From assembly GCA_020726505.1 (NCBI GenBank), contig JAHLEZ010000020.1:558001-622000 (forward strand): a stretch of DNA of 64,000 nt. The letters run 5' to 3'. Position numbers and translations under genes: made by a program. Below, piece after piece: positions 42,415-53,774 of the stretch. The notes under the pieces were generated by a model that did no database searches, was not told where the DNA came from, and saw only the letters and a list, made by a program, of their open reading frames with translations. Each line of letters starts with the position of its first letter. Position 1 is the stretch's first letter. Source of the stretch: Leptodontidium sp. MPI-SDFR-AT-0119. Lineage: Eukaryota > Ascomycota > Leotiomycetes > Helotiales > Leptodontidiaceae.

Positions 42415-44234
42415 CTATTTTGTCGAACGCACAAACCTTAGTTCGCGAAGCTTAATGCCGTGCACAGTCTCTACGTGGCCTTTGAAATGCTCCAAGTGCT
42501 CGAGAACAAGCCCTTGAGACTTGCACACTGGGTGATAACACTCTATCTTGGCGTGTGGATCTCTTCCTTTGAGGTGAATCCGTTCAACGTGATCCATCAT
42601 CTTCGCAGGGCGGCAAAAAGAGCCTATCCGCTCCTCATAGCTCTTCGATTCGTCGCCAATACAAATTGGGCACTGGCTCTTGGCAAGGACAAGAGGGAAT
42701 GGCTCGAGATCGGGGGATTCCTCCTTGATGAGAGGTGGCTGCGGTAGGGCAACCCGGAGTCGATACCGTCGGGGCACTTCGCGGCGGCGGCAGAGGGCGA
42801 CCATAAGACCAGCAGAGTGGATCCGGCGCGCGACAATATCCTGTGGGGTGATATCCGCGACATGAGTGCAGATAAGTTCGGCCAGCTGCGCCCGTTCGGG
42901 AATCTAATGTTCAACCACAGGCTCGATATACTCATCTTCCTGCTGTCCACGGTTCTGCCTCTCAATATCTTCTAGCGGGCGACGGCGGAAGTAGTCGGCT
43001 CGGTACTCCTCAGAGATGATATTTCGCCGCCGAGTCCGGGCAATACCGATCTCCGCGGTGAGACGTCGAACTGCTGCCTCGACCTCCGTTCCCTGGATCC
43101 TGTAAGCTCCAGCTTTTAGCTGCGCTCGCTGCTGCTCGAGATCGACGATACTTGGATCTGGGGGAAGCGCTGCAAGAACGTCGTCCGGCACGTGAATTGG
43201 AGCGCGAGGATCACGCATGAGGCTCATATGAGTAAGCATCCGTAGGATGCCATCTGCAGAGGGTCGCTCGAGGACAGCAGACAGGACGTCGAATGGCACC
43301 CTCTCATTGATATAGGCTCCGTTATACACCGCTGAGTTCGGGTTGTGTCGCATAACCTGATCTCGAACCGCATCTAGACATAGAAGAAAGGCTCCATTAG
43401 CAGAGTGGTCTATGCTTGTGAAATCTCAGAATACTTACGGTCAACAACATTGGCCGTCCCACGACGGAAGCAATAGCTAGTCAGCTTCTCTAGGAAGCCC
43501 GCCGCAAGCCCTAGGCGGTTCAAGCAGTCCCTGAATTGAGAGTAGGTGAGAGCGGGCGTCGGAGAGGTACCCACACCGTCAGCTGCCTTCTCATCCTGAC
43601 GGAAAATTAGAGTCTTGAGCATTTCTTGCTTCCAGGATAGTGGTGTAGCCACAACCGGGCCCCACACCTTGTGCTCAAAGACCCGTTCGGCCGTTGTCAG
43701 GCTCGGTGCCTCGAAGGCCTCATCTGCGATAGCCAGGGAGACGAGGTGGGTGATCGGACAGAAGATTGGGTCGTCTACTTCAGTGAAGAAGAATATCGTG
43801 CTGCCATAGTTTGTCAGTTCGCTTTCGGAACACATATGGTAGAGAATGGGTTCGTTGACTCACGGCTTTGGGCGTCTCTTGGCTCCCTTGTGGTGGGCCA
43901 GCTTGACCTCCTTCGCAAGCACATCCCGCTCCCCTGCCACAGGGTTCCGCACGACCAGGAGGCGGACGTCTTCGTAGCAGAGCGCGTCGAATTGTCTGAG
44001 TTCCGTTTCAACATCGCTCATAGCAACATCGTCGTCAGAGCCATTACCATCGTTCTCGGAGCTCAAGTCAGCAACAGCACTATCGTGATCATCGAAGCCG
44101 AAGTCGACATCAGCGCCAACTTCAGCATCTTCAAAGCTATTATCGTCCACATCCCCGTCGCCAGTTTCATCGTCCTCAAGACCAGGCCACCGCCGCTTCT
44201 TCTTCTTCGGCATCTCCAGTGGTGGAGGGGTCAC
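42415..44234 (-). pseudogene. DUF3435 tyrosine-recombinase-type protein with C-terminal zinc fingers
   Basis: Exons 44234-43864, 43800-43439 and 43373-42415 (63- and 65-nt introns) form one frame with a single TAG at 42904-42906. Domains in order: an acidic start, then LCYEDVRLLVVRNPVAGERD (the box I region of DUF3435), TIFFFTEVDDPIFCPITHLV, and LTSYCFRRGTANVVDHAVRD with the HxxR-like box II. Next is QVMRHNPNSAVYNGAYINER, including the likely catalytic Tyr, then VPFDVLSAVLERPSADGILR. After the stop the frame goes on through a C2H2 region (CPICIGDESKSYEERIGSFC, MMDHVERIHLKG, FKGHVETVHG). DUF3435 proteins are tyrosine recombinases related to crypton and Starship captain enzymes. The N-terminal portion of the family seems missing or unrecognised before 44234. 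If translated to the TAG, the recombinase part could still be made. Confidence 0.82.
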
Positions 44235-44239
44235 GAGGA

Positions 44240-44603
44240 TAGCCTAATCTCATGGACTAGCTCGCTGTTGTTTGCACTCGTATACATATTCCACCTTCAC
44301 GCCAGTTCCAAAGATAGATCGGCTTTTGACGACATTTATCTCTGTATCATTGACACGAATCAGTTTCCTAAAGCGGTTTTCCTTCGTGACATAGACCTCA
44401 TCAAGCCCTATGCTTCATTCGATACACACCTAGCGGAGTTCCGAGACCTCTGAATGAAAAAGGACTGGTACTTGGGAGAATACTTGTCGCCAGGTGGCGA
44501 TGTTCCTTTTCGTGAACGCTCTTTCCCTTGCAAGGCTCTACAGGGAGGTGAAATGTTCCTTGCCAACAGTATTTGTACCTCCTTGAAACAGTCGTTCAAC
44601 TAG
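44240..44603 (+). pseudogene. DUF7587-type protein, truncated
   Basis: The plus frame reads LISWTSSLLFALVYIFHLHA, then DIYLCIIDTNQFPKAVFLRD, IDLIKPYASFDTHLAEFRDL, a TGA at 44451 (CGA by one transition), then DWYLGEYLSPGG. This matches the core of DUF7587, a domain of unknown function found in many filamentous ascomycetes. Its N-terminal part is missing. The break is within about 10 bases of the DUF3435 gene start on the other strand, so insertion of that element probably cut this gene. Confidence 0.6.
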
Positions 44604-45138
44604 ATCTCGATAGGCTGCCTCTAAAGGTGCAAAGGGTCCGACATCACACTTCCTATCGTAGAATCGCAGTGTGATGACTATCGGAATACTCGATAAGACG
44701 GAAAACGATACGGGCCAGTCGTAGTTGGTATCAGTGAATTGAAATTTGGCAAGCTTGGCAAAGCACATACGCCGATGACCATCACTGTGATGTACGTGAG
44801 CGCAAGGCAGAGACATCCTCAACTTGCCGTTACACGCAACACAGGCTATAGGGAAACATTCCTGTGCCTATCAGTCAAAGTAAGAGAAGCTCAGGCTTGT
44901 AGGACCTAACTTATTTCTAGCTTAGCAGCTTTAGTCCTCGAAATCCCATACCCATCATCTCATCCTCTACGTACTCTATCACACGCCGCAAAGTTCTTTT
45001 CCCCCCATTACAAGCACCGCTCTCAAGGTGCTGTACTAGCCCACTCACAGTCGAGAATTGCTTCAAAGGCCTCGTCTGACTTCCGTCACCCAATAAAGTA
45101 CGCGGGCAGTGGAACGATATATCGTCGAGTACTGGCAA
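44538..45138 (-). pseudogene. C2H2-like zinc-finger fragment and flanking frame
   Basis: At 45138-44917 the minus frame reads DISFHCPRTLLGDGSQTRPL, KQFSTVSGLVQHLESGACNG and RRVIEYVEDEMMGMGFRGLK. This resembles the C2H2-type pattern F.CP...L.QHLES..C of fungal zinc-finger proteins. A second frame at 44822-44538 (SLPCAHVHHSDGHRRMCFAK, FAPLEAAYRDLVERLF) also looks protein-like but is in a different frame. I could not join them; they may be exons of one gene or separate relics. Confidence 0.3.
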
Positions 45139-45174
45139 GGAAGTAGATACTTGAGCATGGACACTTGACGACAG

Positions 45175-45561
45175 GTGTTGCTGAAGTGCCGCCTTGCCTT
45201 TGAATGTTTGTCTTGGTTCTCTCTCAGTGGCGTTAGCTTATTAACTGCAGCTCGACTTAATGGAGCTGGTTCTATTTTGGTTATTGTAGCAACTGCTGTA
45301 GCGTTACTGCGGACTCTCCCCATAAAAGCTCGAGGGTGGTCTGGCTGTATAAGACTGGCAATCACGTCTGGTGTGCTTGTTATTCCATTTCCAATCCTTC
45401 GATTATTAGTTTCAACCTGGTACGATGATAGGTCTTTCAGTCTGATCTTGATTCTGGCTATTTATCTTGAAGGGTTTATAAATATTGTTTCCGCTTGCAG
45501 TCTGAGGATCTTTGATTGGCTTTGGCCTCGAATTCAGAAGCGGTGGTCGCAACGCTTGTAA
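45175..45561 (+). pseudogene. Polytopic membrane protein, C-terminal part
   Basis: The open frame has about four hydrophobic helices: AGSILVIVATAVALLRTL, LAITSGVLVIPFPILRLLV, FSLILILAIYLEGFINIVS, and a preceding one. It ends in a Trp/Arg-rich tail (RIFDWLWPRIQKRWSQRL). No ATG in a good context precedes it, and no upstream exon is evident. Family unknown; probably a remnant or the last exon of an unfound gene. Confidence 0.35.
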
Positions 45562-45836
45562 CTAGACTACAACGAAACAACGATTGGCGAAATACCTGTA
45601 AACCACAAACCTATAGGAATGCTCTAGCTAAAAGCCCGTGAATCCTCTTATCATTTGCAACATATGTTACCCAAAGGTCAATCTCACGCACCACTAAGCC
45701 AGCCTTACAACGCTTCATCTGCCACCCGAGCATCAACCTCCTTCAAAACCACCAACCATTGAGTGAATGACTTGCAATATCATCGAGCGAAGGGGAATTC
45801 CACCGGATCTTCAGGAAGCTGCGGTCCAAAGTCTAG

Positions 45837-46964
45837 TTAGAGTCGAGTCGGAAATTTGTATATGAACGAGGACGATTTTAACGCTGGCTCGGTAGGATTA
45901 GGCTTGGATGTCGCTTCAGGCCAGACATAGTGATGAGTTGCCTCCCCCTGATCCATTGGGCGGTCGTATGACTGCGCAGAGGCGCGCGGCCTGTACCCTT
46001 CGACAATCAACATTGCTGACCAGGTGTTAGGCTGATAGCTTCCTTGTGGTTCCTGTCCTCGCGATGATAAGGCGAGCGTGGACGCATAGCACGCCTGGCC
46101 GGCGGAACGAGACGCTGTGGGAAGTGGAGAAGTATTGTGCGCGTTTGCTAGTGCTCCGGTCACTTTGGTAGAAGTGAATGGCGCGAGGTTTGACTCAGGC
46201 CTCTGATGTCCCAAGGTCTGACATTTTGGTTCATTGACTTTGGCTTCGGACAATGGCGATTGGGTGGGGGGTACATTGATGCGATTGTTGCGTGAATAGC
46301 TGTTTTGCTCCTCCCTTGACCGCTCATTTGCTATACTTGAGCCATCGACGTTATGTTCCAAGTCTGGTAGCGTTGGTTCAATCCCAGCATCTTGATCGTC
46401 TACACTAGATACTGTTTGTGTTCGCGGACTACTAATCGTAGCCTTCTGCCTTTTGCTGGGTAGCTGGTCATCTGCTTCGGCAGGAGTATCGACACCTTCA
46501 ACAATGGGCCTGCTCCTCTTTTTCGATCTCATTCCAGCCGCCGAAACTTGTTTTGTCAGCCAACCTTGAAATTCTTTCATTCCTCCCTCGACGGTGAATG
46601 GTTGCACCGCAGCCTCGGTGTCTTGTGATGTGTGGGTGCACAGCCCTATCAACGCATCCTTGACTTCTCTCGGCGTACGATATGGCTCATACGTGATATA
46701 TCGAACCGAATTGATCTTAATTCTATGGTCTTGCGGTATACTGTCGAGGACCTGTTGATATTGGATTTTGTCGCCCAAAGCTCTCTGAAGAGCCTGAATT
46801 TGGGGGGTATCGTTGCTCCATGGATTTGTAGGCGTATCCCCTGAATTGAGAGTAGTTAGATTAGAATCGCCGTCGTCGATATCAATGGCAGTTGCAGAAG
46901 AAGCCATATTGTAAGGTAATCCAAAGAGATGATGGATAAAAAGTGACGATTCAAAGATAGACAT
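45837..46964 (-). CDS. Unrecognised Ser/Pro-rich nuclear-type protein
   Basis: A single open frame of 375 residues has a second in-frame ATG (MASSATAIDIDDGDS) at 46907, which may be the true start. Residues 60-150 look folded (DKIQYQQVLDSIPQDHRIKI, NSVRYITYEPYRTPREVKDA, MKEFQGWLTKQVSAAGMRSK). A basic patch (KKRSRP) and a second one (PSKRQK) could be nuclear localisation signals. The rest is low-complexity. No family is recognised. It resembles in style the linker-rich genes at 22.6-26 kb. Confidence 0.45.
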   Translation of the reverse strand: MSIFESSLFIHHLFGLPYNMASSATAIDIDDGDSNLTTLNSGDTPTNPWSNDTPQIQALQRALGDKIQYQQVLDSIPQDHRIKINSVRYITYEPYRTPREVKDALIGLCTHTSQDTEAAVQPFTVEGGMKEFQGWLTKQVSAAGMRSKKRSRPIVEGVDTPAEADDQLPSKRQKATISSPRTQTVSSVDDQDAGIEPTLPDLEHNVDGSSIANERSREEQNSYSRNNRINVPPTQSPLSEAKVNEPKCQTLGHQRPESNLAPFTSTKVTGALANAHNTSPLPTASRSAGQACYASTLALSSRGQEPQGSYQPNTWSAMLIVEGYRPRASAQSYDRPMDQGEATHHYVWPEATSKPNPTEPALKSSSFIYKFPTRL

Positions 46965-48828
46965 GTTTGAAGTCGAATTTACGAGTTGGATTCACAAAAT
47001 GAATAAAATTAGCACCACCAAAAATAAGGTTCAATTAGGTGGAAATCAATGTATCATTCATTGGAAATACAGTGGTTGAGAACCCGGCCCGTCGGAGGTT
47101 AATTTCCTAGGTCCAATCGGCACCCCTCCCTCAAACCACCCCCCATATAAACCTACCCAAAACAATGCGAGCTAGATCTTGATCTTAGCGCAAAAGGCTC
47201 TTCTTGCACCGTATATGCGCAAGCAGGGGCCTTTAAGTCCATTCAGATTGGTCCAAACTCTAACCCTACGCCCGGTGCCTTGGCGCGGGGGACGATCTCA
47301 GAATGGCAAAGTCATCTGGGGGGACTGGCGAATTTGGGGGGGCGGGCGGGTGGGCAGCAGGACGGTGAATAGAGTCCAACAATATACCAACAGACTAGAT
47401 CCTGTGACCATTCATGGCAAGGATATGGCATTCCGGTTGATGTGTATCACTTTCGATTCTTGTCACTGGTGGACTTTGTTTCGCAAAATGCAGGGCTCAC
47501 TTTAAGGTGCGACGAGAAAATATCCTTTATTACTAATCGGGAAGCTGGTCAAGACATCGTGGGATAGCCCCAGTTCATCTGTTGTCCCAAGCTGAAGCTC
47601 CACCCTTGCTGAGGTCGAGAACACGTTGCTTGGTGTTGTGAAGGCAAAAGGCCCCCACATAGAGAATAGGGTGTGGGGCCTTCAATCCACAACCCGATGC
47701 TATTCGGACCCCACATGGGGCTTTCCTCGTCGCTTTAGGTTCAGCTGCATGGAGAGATATACTCATACAATCAATAACGTCAGTACAAGTGTACCACCGC
47801 ATCCCAAATGTTGTTTGGTGGAGAACTTTTACTACTCTCTCTAACTAAGAATGAAAGCATCTGAAGCTGCCTGGAATGATCAAGGATTTCCGTGATTGAT
47901 TTCTACTTCTATATGTTAACAGAACGATGGTGAGGGAAGCACTTTTCCACCGCCAAGCCAACTTTGGGGAGCTGTCTCCATCGAATATCGTTGGGACAGG
48001 GGGCTATAACATAACAAACAATCAACAAGATTTGAAACAGGGGGTGGGATGGGAAGGAGCCCCCCTAATTCAAACGATCGTCAGCTCGCGAACAGACATC
48101 TGGCGAGCATAACATTAAACTAATGGCTTCAACCAACCAAGGTCCGAAATTAAAATACCGCTTTCAATCGGAAAAACCGTATCCCTTCGTCCGCTGAGAC
48201 ATTGCCCAGCGCTGGCAGGGAAGCAAAGTAAGGATCCTAATTGGTCCAAGAAGGGATCCCAGTTGAGCCTCATCTTCTGGCGAATAACACCTTTCAGACA
48301 GGGCATGAACACTCTCGCACGCCTGATTCATTCTGGCCAGTCTTGAAGAGCTGTCAAGTCTTTAAAAAGTGAGGGAAAGACAACCTTACCTAATTTCTCC
48401 AAGCACCTTGGCCATAACCCCCAAAACCGCAATAGCCTCTGCAGACCATCGCCTCTTGAGGACTCTGCATTTAAGCTCTTGCGCTTAACTCTGTAATCAA
48501 AAACTTGAATTGAAACTCTTCACACCGCCCTCATGATTGACGACAGGCATGTATTTATATAAAAGCATCCATTCGTTCGTTTGAATTCCTCCTCGCGTCG
48601 GGGCCCCTCTTGCTTCGTCTTGGTGTCTCGATCCCAGCTAGTGTTGGCGTTAAGCGAACCCCACAACTCCTTCATAACGTTATTCCAACAGTACAGAAGC
48701 GCTTTCTTCGATGACCAACGTGGTTCCATACGCATCTAAGGTTATTATTAATGCGGTACGCGATTCAGCGTCAAGACGGTATCGTGCATCGTCCTTGACA
48801 GGGCGTTCATAACTCCTCCCAGGCTTGG
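46965..48828. other. Intergenic, no confident gene
   Basis: Short frames only. GGCCCCCACA...TGTGGGGCC near 47650-47680 can form a hairpin. No transposon ends, tRNA or rRNA were seen. Confidence 0.35.
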
Positions 48829-48836
48829 TATAAAGG
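48829..48836 (+). promoter_or_regulatory. TATA box of the NmrA-like gene
   Basis: TATAAAGG lies 170 bases before the chosen ATG at 48999. Confidence 0.4.
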
Positions 48837-48998
48837 ACGGACATCAGTCTGTCAAGACCAACAATTCCCATCCATCCTCATCTCCATTCTCGTTTCCGTG
48901 TCTTCAACATACTCCTTTTACCAAGGATCTCATTTCTCTCATCTTCCATCAGGCGTCATAGATTGTCTTCCGATTATCTCCAAGTGTCAAAACTCGAA

Positions 48999-50038
48999 AT
49001 GTCGAAAATCATCACCGTTTTTGGCGCCACTGGTGCTCAAGGAGGCTCCGTCATCAAACACATCCTCGCCGACGGGGCTCTTTCAAAAGAGTTTCAAATT
49101 CGTGGCGTCACTCGCGATGTCTCCAAGCCAGCGGCTCAAGCCCTGGCAAAGCAAGGTGTCGAAGTTGTCTCAGTACATGATTCCCGGATTTTTCAAACCG
49201 AATTTGAATTAACCCCTTTTAGGCCGAACTAAACTCCAAAGAGTCGGTCGCTGCCGCCATAAAGAACTCCCACACTGTATTCCTCGTAACCAACTACTGG
49301 GAAAGCGCTAAGCGAGAAGTCGAAATGGCACAAGGCATCAACGTCGCCGACGCCAGTAAAGAAGCAGGCGTCTCGCACCTGATCTTCTCCTCCCTCCTCA
49401 ATGTCACCGAGGAATCCAAGGGAAAACTAACCCACGTCCCTCATTTCGATGGGAAGGCGGAGATCGAGAAGTACATCCGTAACACGGGCGTTCCATGTAC
49501 TTTCGTCCTGCCTGCGTACTTCATGTCGAATTATACGGGAATGATGAAGATGATGGCCAAGCAGGAGGATGGTTCGTACATGCTTGCGTATCCCATCAGC
49601 AAAGATGCGAAGATTCCATTGATCGATCCTGGAACGGACATGGGTGAGTCCCTCTATTTTGTTCCTAACCGAGATAAACATTACCTTTTGCTGACAAATC
49701 TGACAAATCCAGGACTCTTCGTCAAAGCTGCTATCAAGCATCAATCCAAGGTCCCCGGAAACCAAATCCTCGCCGCGGCCGATTACTACACTCCCGAGCA
49801 GATCGTTTCCGAGTTTGCCGAGGTGACGGGTAAGAAGGCCAACTATGTCCAGATCACGGCGGAGGTGTACAAATCGTTCTGTCCCGCGCCGATGGCGGAT
49901 GAGATGCTGGATAATCATCTGTTTTTGGAGAGTCCTGGCTATTATGCTGGGAGGAGCTTGGAGGGGAGTCACGCTTTGTTGGACGAGAAGCCAACTTCTT
50001 GGAAGGATTTCGTGAAGAGCCATATTGCAGAATTCTGA
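48999..50038 (+). CDS. NmrA-like NAD(P)-binding protein
   Basis: Exons 48999-49172, 49223-49643 and 49713-50038 (introns of 50 and 69 nt) give 306 residues. The N-terminal Rossmann motif is KIITVFGATGAQGGSVIKHI, the NmrA/HSCARG pattern GxxGxxG. FQIRGVTRDVSKPAAQAL and HTVFLVTNYWESAKREVEMA follow, then GVSHLIFSSLLNV, and the C-terminal part includes YYTPEQIVSEFAEVTGKKA. These proteins are atypical short-chain dehydrogenases. They sense the NAD(P)/NAD(P)H ratio and regulate partners such as GATA factors, or act as reductases. The Tyr-xxx-Lys catalytic pair of active SDRs is not evident, which favours a sensor role. The start was chosen at the ATG immediately before the Rossmann strand. Confidence 0.92.
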
Positions 50039-50389
50039 GAGTACTAGAGCTCTAGAACTGATAGCTAGATCATAGAAATGGAAAACAATTGGTAGAATAT
50101 TATACGCGGTGCGATGCGATGTGATGCTCTAAGCTTCCTCGTTGAGATTCTCCCTCAGATACAAGTAATCATGTGACACTATATCTAAGAGCAAAGTTCC
50201 CGTTTTCCAGAATCTACTTCTTCCTGGCCTTTTACATGGCTATTTTCAGAGAGCCAAACCCTCCCACTATCTGGACAAGTTGAGAATGAAACCAGCTTGA
50301 AAAAACATGGGAATGTCACGTGTAGTATATGTCTTGGCATTTTGGACCCCAGACTTCTCCCTCGACGTCGCACCAAATCTCACGTTGTT

Positions 50390-50560
50390 CAACACTTTTG
50401 ACAGGTTCTGAATGCATTGACTGAACTACTGCTGATCGTATGGACAGATCTCCATATAAATACAGTCTATCCGTAGTCATGTGCCTTGCACATGACTCAT
50501 TATCTTCTGGCTGTCTGATGGGTCAGCGCACATACATGGATAAAGGCTTCCAAGGCTGAA
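50390..50560 (-). repeat. Copia LTR relic
   Basis: Reading the minus strand, this matches the 3' LTR at 32582-32735, including CATGACTACGGATAGACTGT, ATGGAGATCTGTCCATACGA and GCAGTAGTTCAGTCAA, ending CCTGTCA. The rest of the LTR is diverged. No internal retrotransposon sequence adjoins, so it is a solo or partial LTR. It lies about 350 bases downstream of the NmrA gene. Confidence 0.75.
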
Positions 50561-53500
50561 GTTCTCCTCTTCTGAACTTAGGCAGGTCTTAAAGTTTGGC
50601 CATTCACAGGACCGAATGTCATTCAGGAGTCGCAACTAAAGTATTCCAATCCTGCTGTTAACGGCCAAGAAGACTCCTGCTAGAAAACAAAGCCAAAAAT
50701 GGAGGAAGACGCAAACGATCAGGGCTCTTGGGACTCTACAGGCAGTATAAGGACTGAGCTGCGATTCACATCCATTGCGCAAGAAGCCATTTTCTGTGGC
50801 AGTTACCATGAGTGCCTCAAGGACTTGTGGTGACATCAGGCCAGAAAGCTGTGACTCTTCAACGGGGTCCTAGTTGAGGCATGCATTGTCTGTTTCGAAA
50901 ATACATCGGTTCAAAAACAAAACAGAAAGACAGCAAGAAATACAGTTCTGTCTTCCACAGAAGTCGATGCCATGAATAGTTACAGCCGCAGCAATGTGCA
51001 GTGACACGACTCCACGAGAGGTTGCACAAAAAGGATCGTCACTGGGAATCGAAGCGAGGCTCCTATCACGTACTTCATGATGTGGGACTGTTAGAGAAAC
51101 AAACCTCGGATTTCCCACTCGATTTTTACAGCAAGGCAGGAAAGCTGGGTGTGTTATAAGTAGGTGATTCCATCCTTGGTCTTGCAGTGTTTTTCGAATT
51201 GGTTCAAGTCCGCCACGTACTATACAGTGTCATACCTGTAAGGAAACGAAGTTGAGACTAGGGTTTGGAGACCAGGGCAGCTTTCTCCCCTGAGTTCTAA
51301 ATGCAGTATCCAGATATCTCCACAATGTGTTTGAAGGTGAGTTCGTGGGTCGAGTAATACTTCGCCTTGAGGACTGGTTATGTAGACAGCTCTCAAATCC
51401 AGCTAGTTATCAAACTTTGACAGAGTTCTAAAGCAGATTTACGTCCAACTTTGACACTGTCACACTGTTACTTTCAAATCATACCACTCTTCATTCAATG
51501 GCCTGAAAATGGGTCTTCCCCACTACAAGGTTATCTATCTCCTTTCTCAGGGTGTGGATAGCCCCATTTTCAATCCACTGAATAAAGGGAGCAAGAAAAC
51601 TCTTTGGGAGATCGACTCATGGACCAAGTTACAGGTGGGATTTCGATAAAATCAGCCATTAATATTCTATTACAGCTCCGCAGATCAGAAGATCTCGTCA
51701 CGCAATTACGCACTGCGCCCTTTCTTCCATGCACTGAAAATGAGAATATCTGCCTATTACGAAGAATTAGGGGTCCATTGACTTGCAGTGGAGATGGCCC
51801 ACTTTCAGTAGAGTTGTGCCGCCTCGCTTTACCCCTGATATTGTTGACTCGGTCTATACTTGGGTCCCCTTCCGTACGGACAAGTCCATGCTTTCAAGCA
51901 CTGCAGTTAAGGATTTTTGCCAGATTCAATCAACATGTGATGAAGACCCTGAGTGGTACGTAAGTCCTTATGAGAGTCCAAGCCAAGACGACTGCCACAT
52001 CAACAAAACCTTTCCTTGGAGCAAAACAACTTTCAAAATCCAAGATTCAAGGTTTCCTACGGAGGTAAGCCCAATTCCAAGAAGCACACGACGAAACTGT
52101 ATCCCCCAGGATTCCGCTGCTTGATCGAATGTTTCACGTATAAGCTGGTATACAATTGGTCAACTTACGAAGTAGTGGTTTAGGGTTTCGCTAAGTCCAG
52201 GTCTCATGAAGGATAACGTTATGTGAACGTCCTGCCAAGGATGCCTTCAAGAGAAGGCCTTAAGCATTCGGACCTTTCCAAAAGTTGAACAATGCATCTC
52301 AATTCCAAATAATGCTGCGGTAACTTTCGTTGTATCTCCTGGGGCGTATCGAGGCCTGCCAAGAAAAACTCGAACGAGTTATTCACGTGTGCATAGCCAC
52401 CACCGCTGAGGTTTAGAGGCAACATTGTCGCCTCAGAAATTGAGGATCTCAAGCCATTCTAAATTATGTGCGCGTGGCCTTGGTTATCATACTTAGCAGG
52501 CCCTAATACGTTAGAAGAGCAATTTGCTTCACATGTGGGATGAATGCCAAGTCATCTATCATTCTCCATGACATTCAGGTGACAATCTTCTGATAGTCGC
52601 TGAACAATGACCCGAAAAAAAGTCTCACATGGGACCCGAGTGTTGAGGTCGCTCAGTCTCAGTCTCAGCCTCTCTGAGATCCCACTTATTGGTTTTTTCG
52701 TAGGGTTGCTCCTACCAATCAAGACATCATTTGGATGGGCCGAATTCCTTCAAGGGTGGGAGCAGGTGTGGAATTTATGATTACATTTGAAAGATCCAAC
52801 GTAGCTTCACTGTTCCATTTGTATTCTAGCTACCTTAGCTCTAGCCACGCTAAGAACTTTGAGTTTGAACATTAGATGAACCGTATTTTACCACCCATGC
52901 TTAGTGCTAGGTTTCCTCTCCAAGTCCGCCAGTGAGAAGGCTGAGACAAGGAGGCATTTCCCAGACACCTGGCCACTTCTCCAGGTACCGGATACTACTC
53001 GCTTCATGCAATGGTCTGAAGATTGGGCTTCTCATCTGCAAGGTTATTTGAAGAACCAGCGACTCTGCTAATAGTGAATGGCCCCATTTCAGTCCACTGG
53101 ATAAAGAGAGTGACATTCAAATCCTCGACGGCAGTCTATTTCTCGTATTCTACTCACCGCCATCTTGGCACCACCCATCTTAAAGGAGACAAGAATCCGG
53201 CTTCTTGGAGTAAATTTAGATGCGATTTAACTCGTCCCCACGCCAAGGTACCCAGCATTAAAATTAGAGTTTTGGTCCCTTCCAACGGACTTAACCCCCC
53301 TGCCTGCATGCACGCACGCCATGGAACGAATTCAAGTTCTGGAAGGTGGGTGCGTGTTTAAACTTTAGACCCTGGATATACCCTGCTCGGGGGACGTGCC
53401 CGGGGAGCAAAATGGTTGATTGTAAAACTTGCCCACCGAATATCAAGCCAAGTGAGGAAACTAGAACAATATGGCTTGAAGGGGGGTACAGTTTACAATT

Positions 53501-53774
53501 TGCTCAAGACAAGATTGTCTGCGCAGGGCTTCTTGTCTCCAGGGTAGCTAGAGAAGCTCCACGGGCTAGATCCTGCTGTTCAATATACAGTACTTGATCT
53601 TTCAGAGAGGGTTAGTGCTTGTTGTGAGAGAGTGTAAGAGCTGCCCTTCTGGCTGAAGAAAGGAAAGAGCAGAGGATGTTTGTTGAAGGACTGTTTTCTA
53701 ATTCTATCAACTCTTGGGTAGAAAAGACGCATCCCATCAATCCCAAACAATTCAACCTCAATATGCTCACTGCG
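50561..53774. other. Gene-poor region with a direct repeat pair
   Basis: Frames at 51604-51963, 51783-52124, 52219-52452 (minus) and 53346-53597 show no family. About 120 bases near 51478-51597 resemble 52991-53111 in the same orientation (shared CAAGGTTAT, then GCCCCATTT...AATCCACTG.ATAAAG patterns). It is probably an eroded repeat region. Confidence 0.4.

Noticed and set aside
43671..44453. 260-residue plus-strand open frame
   Set aside because: The first part is the shadow of the minus-strand DUF3435 exons. Only the end, from about 44240, reads as DUF7587.
47640..47725. GGCCCCCACA-type hairpin as a regulatory RNA
   Set aside because: Stems are short and GC-rich by composition, and no transcript context supports it.
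49427..50023. 198-residue minus-strand open frame
   Set aside because: It is the antisense shadow of the NmrA-like gene, whose domain motifs and introns are convincing.
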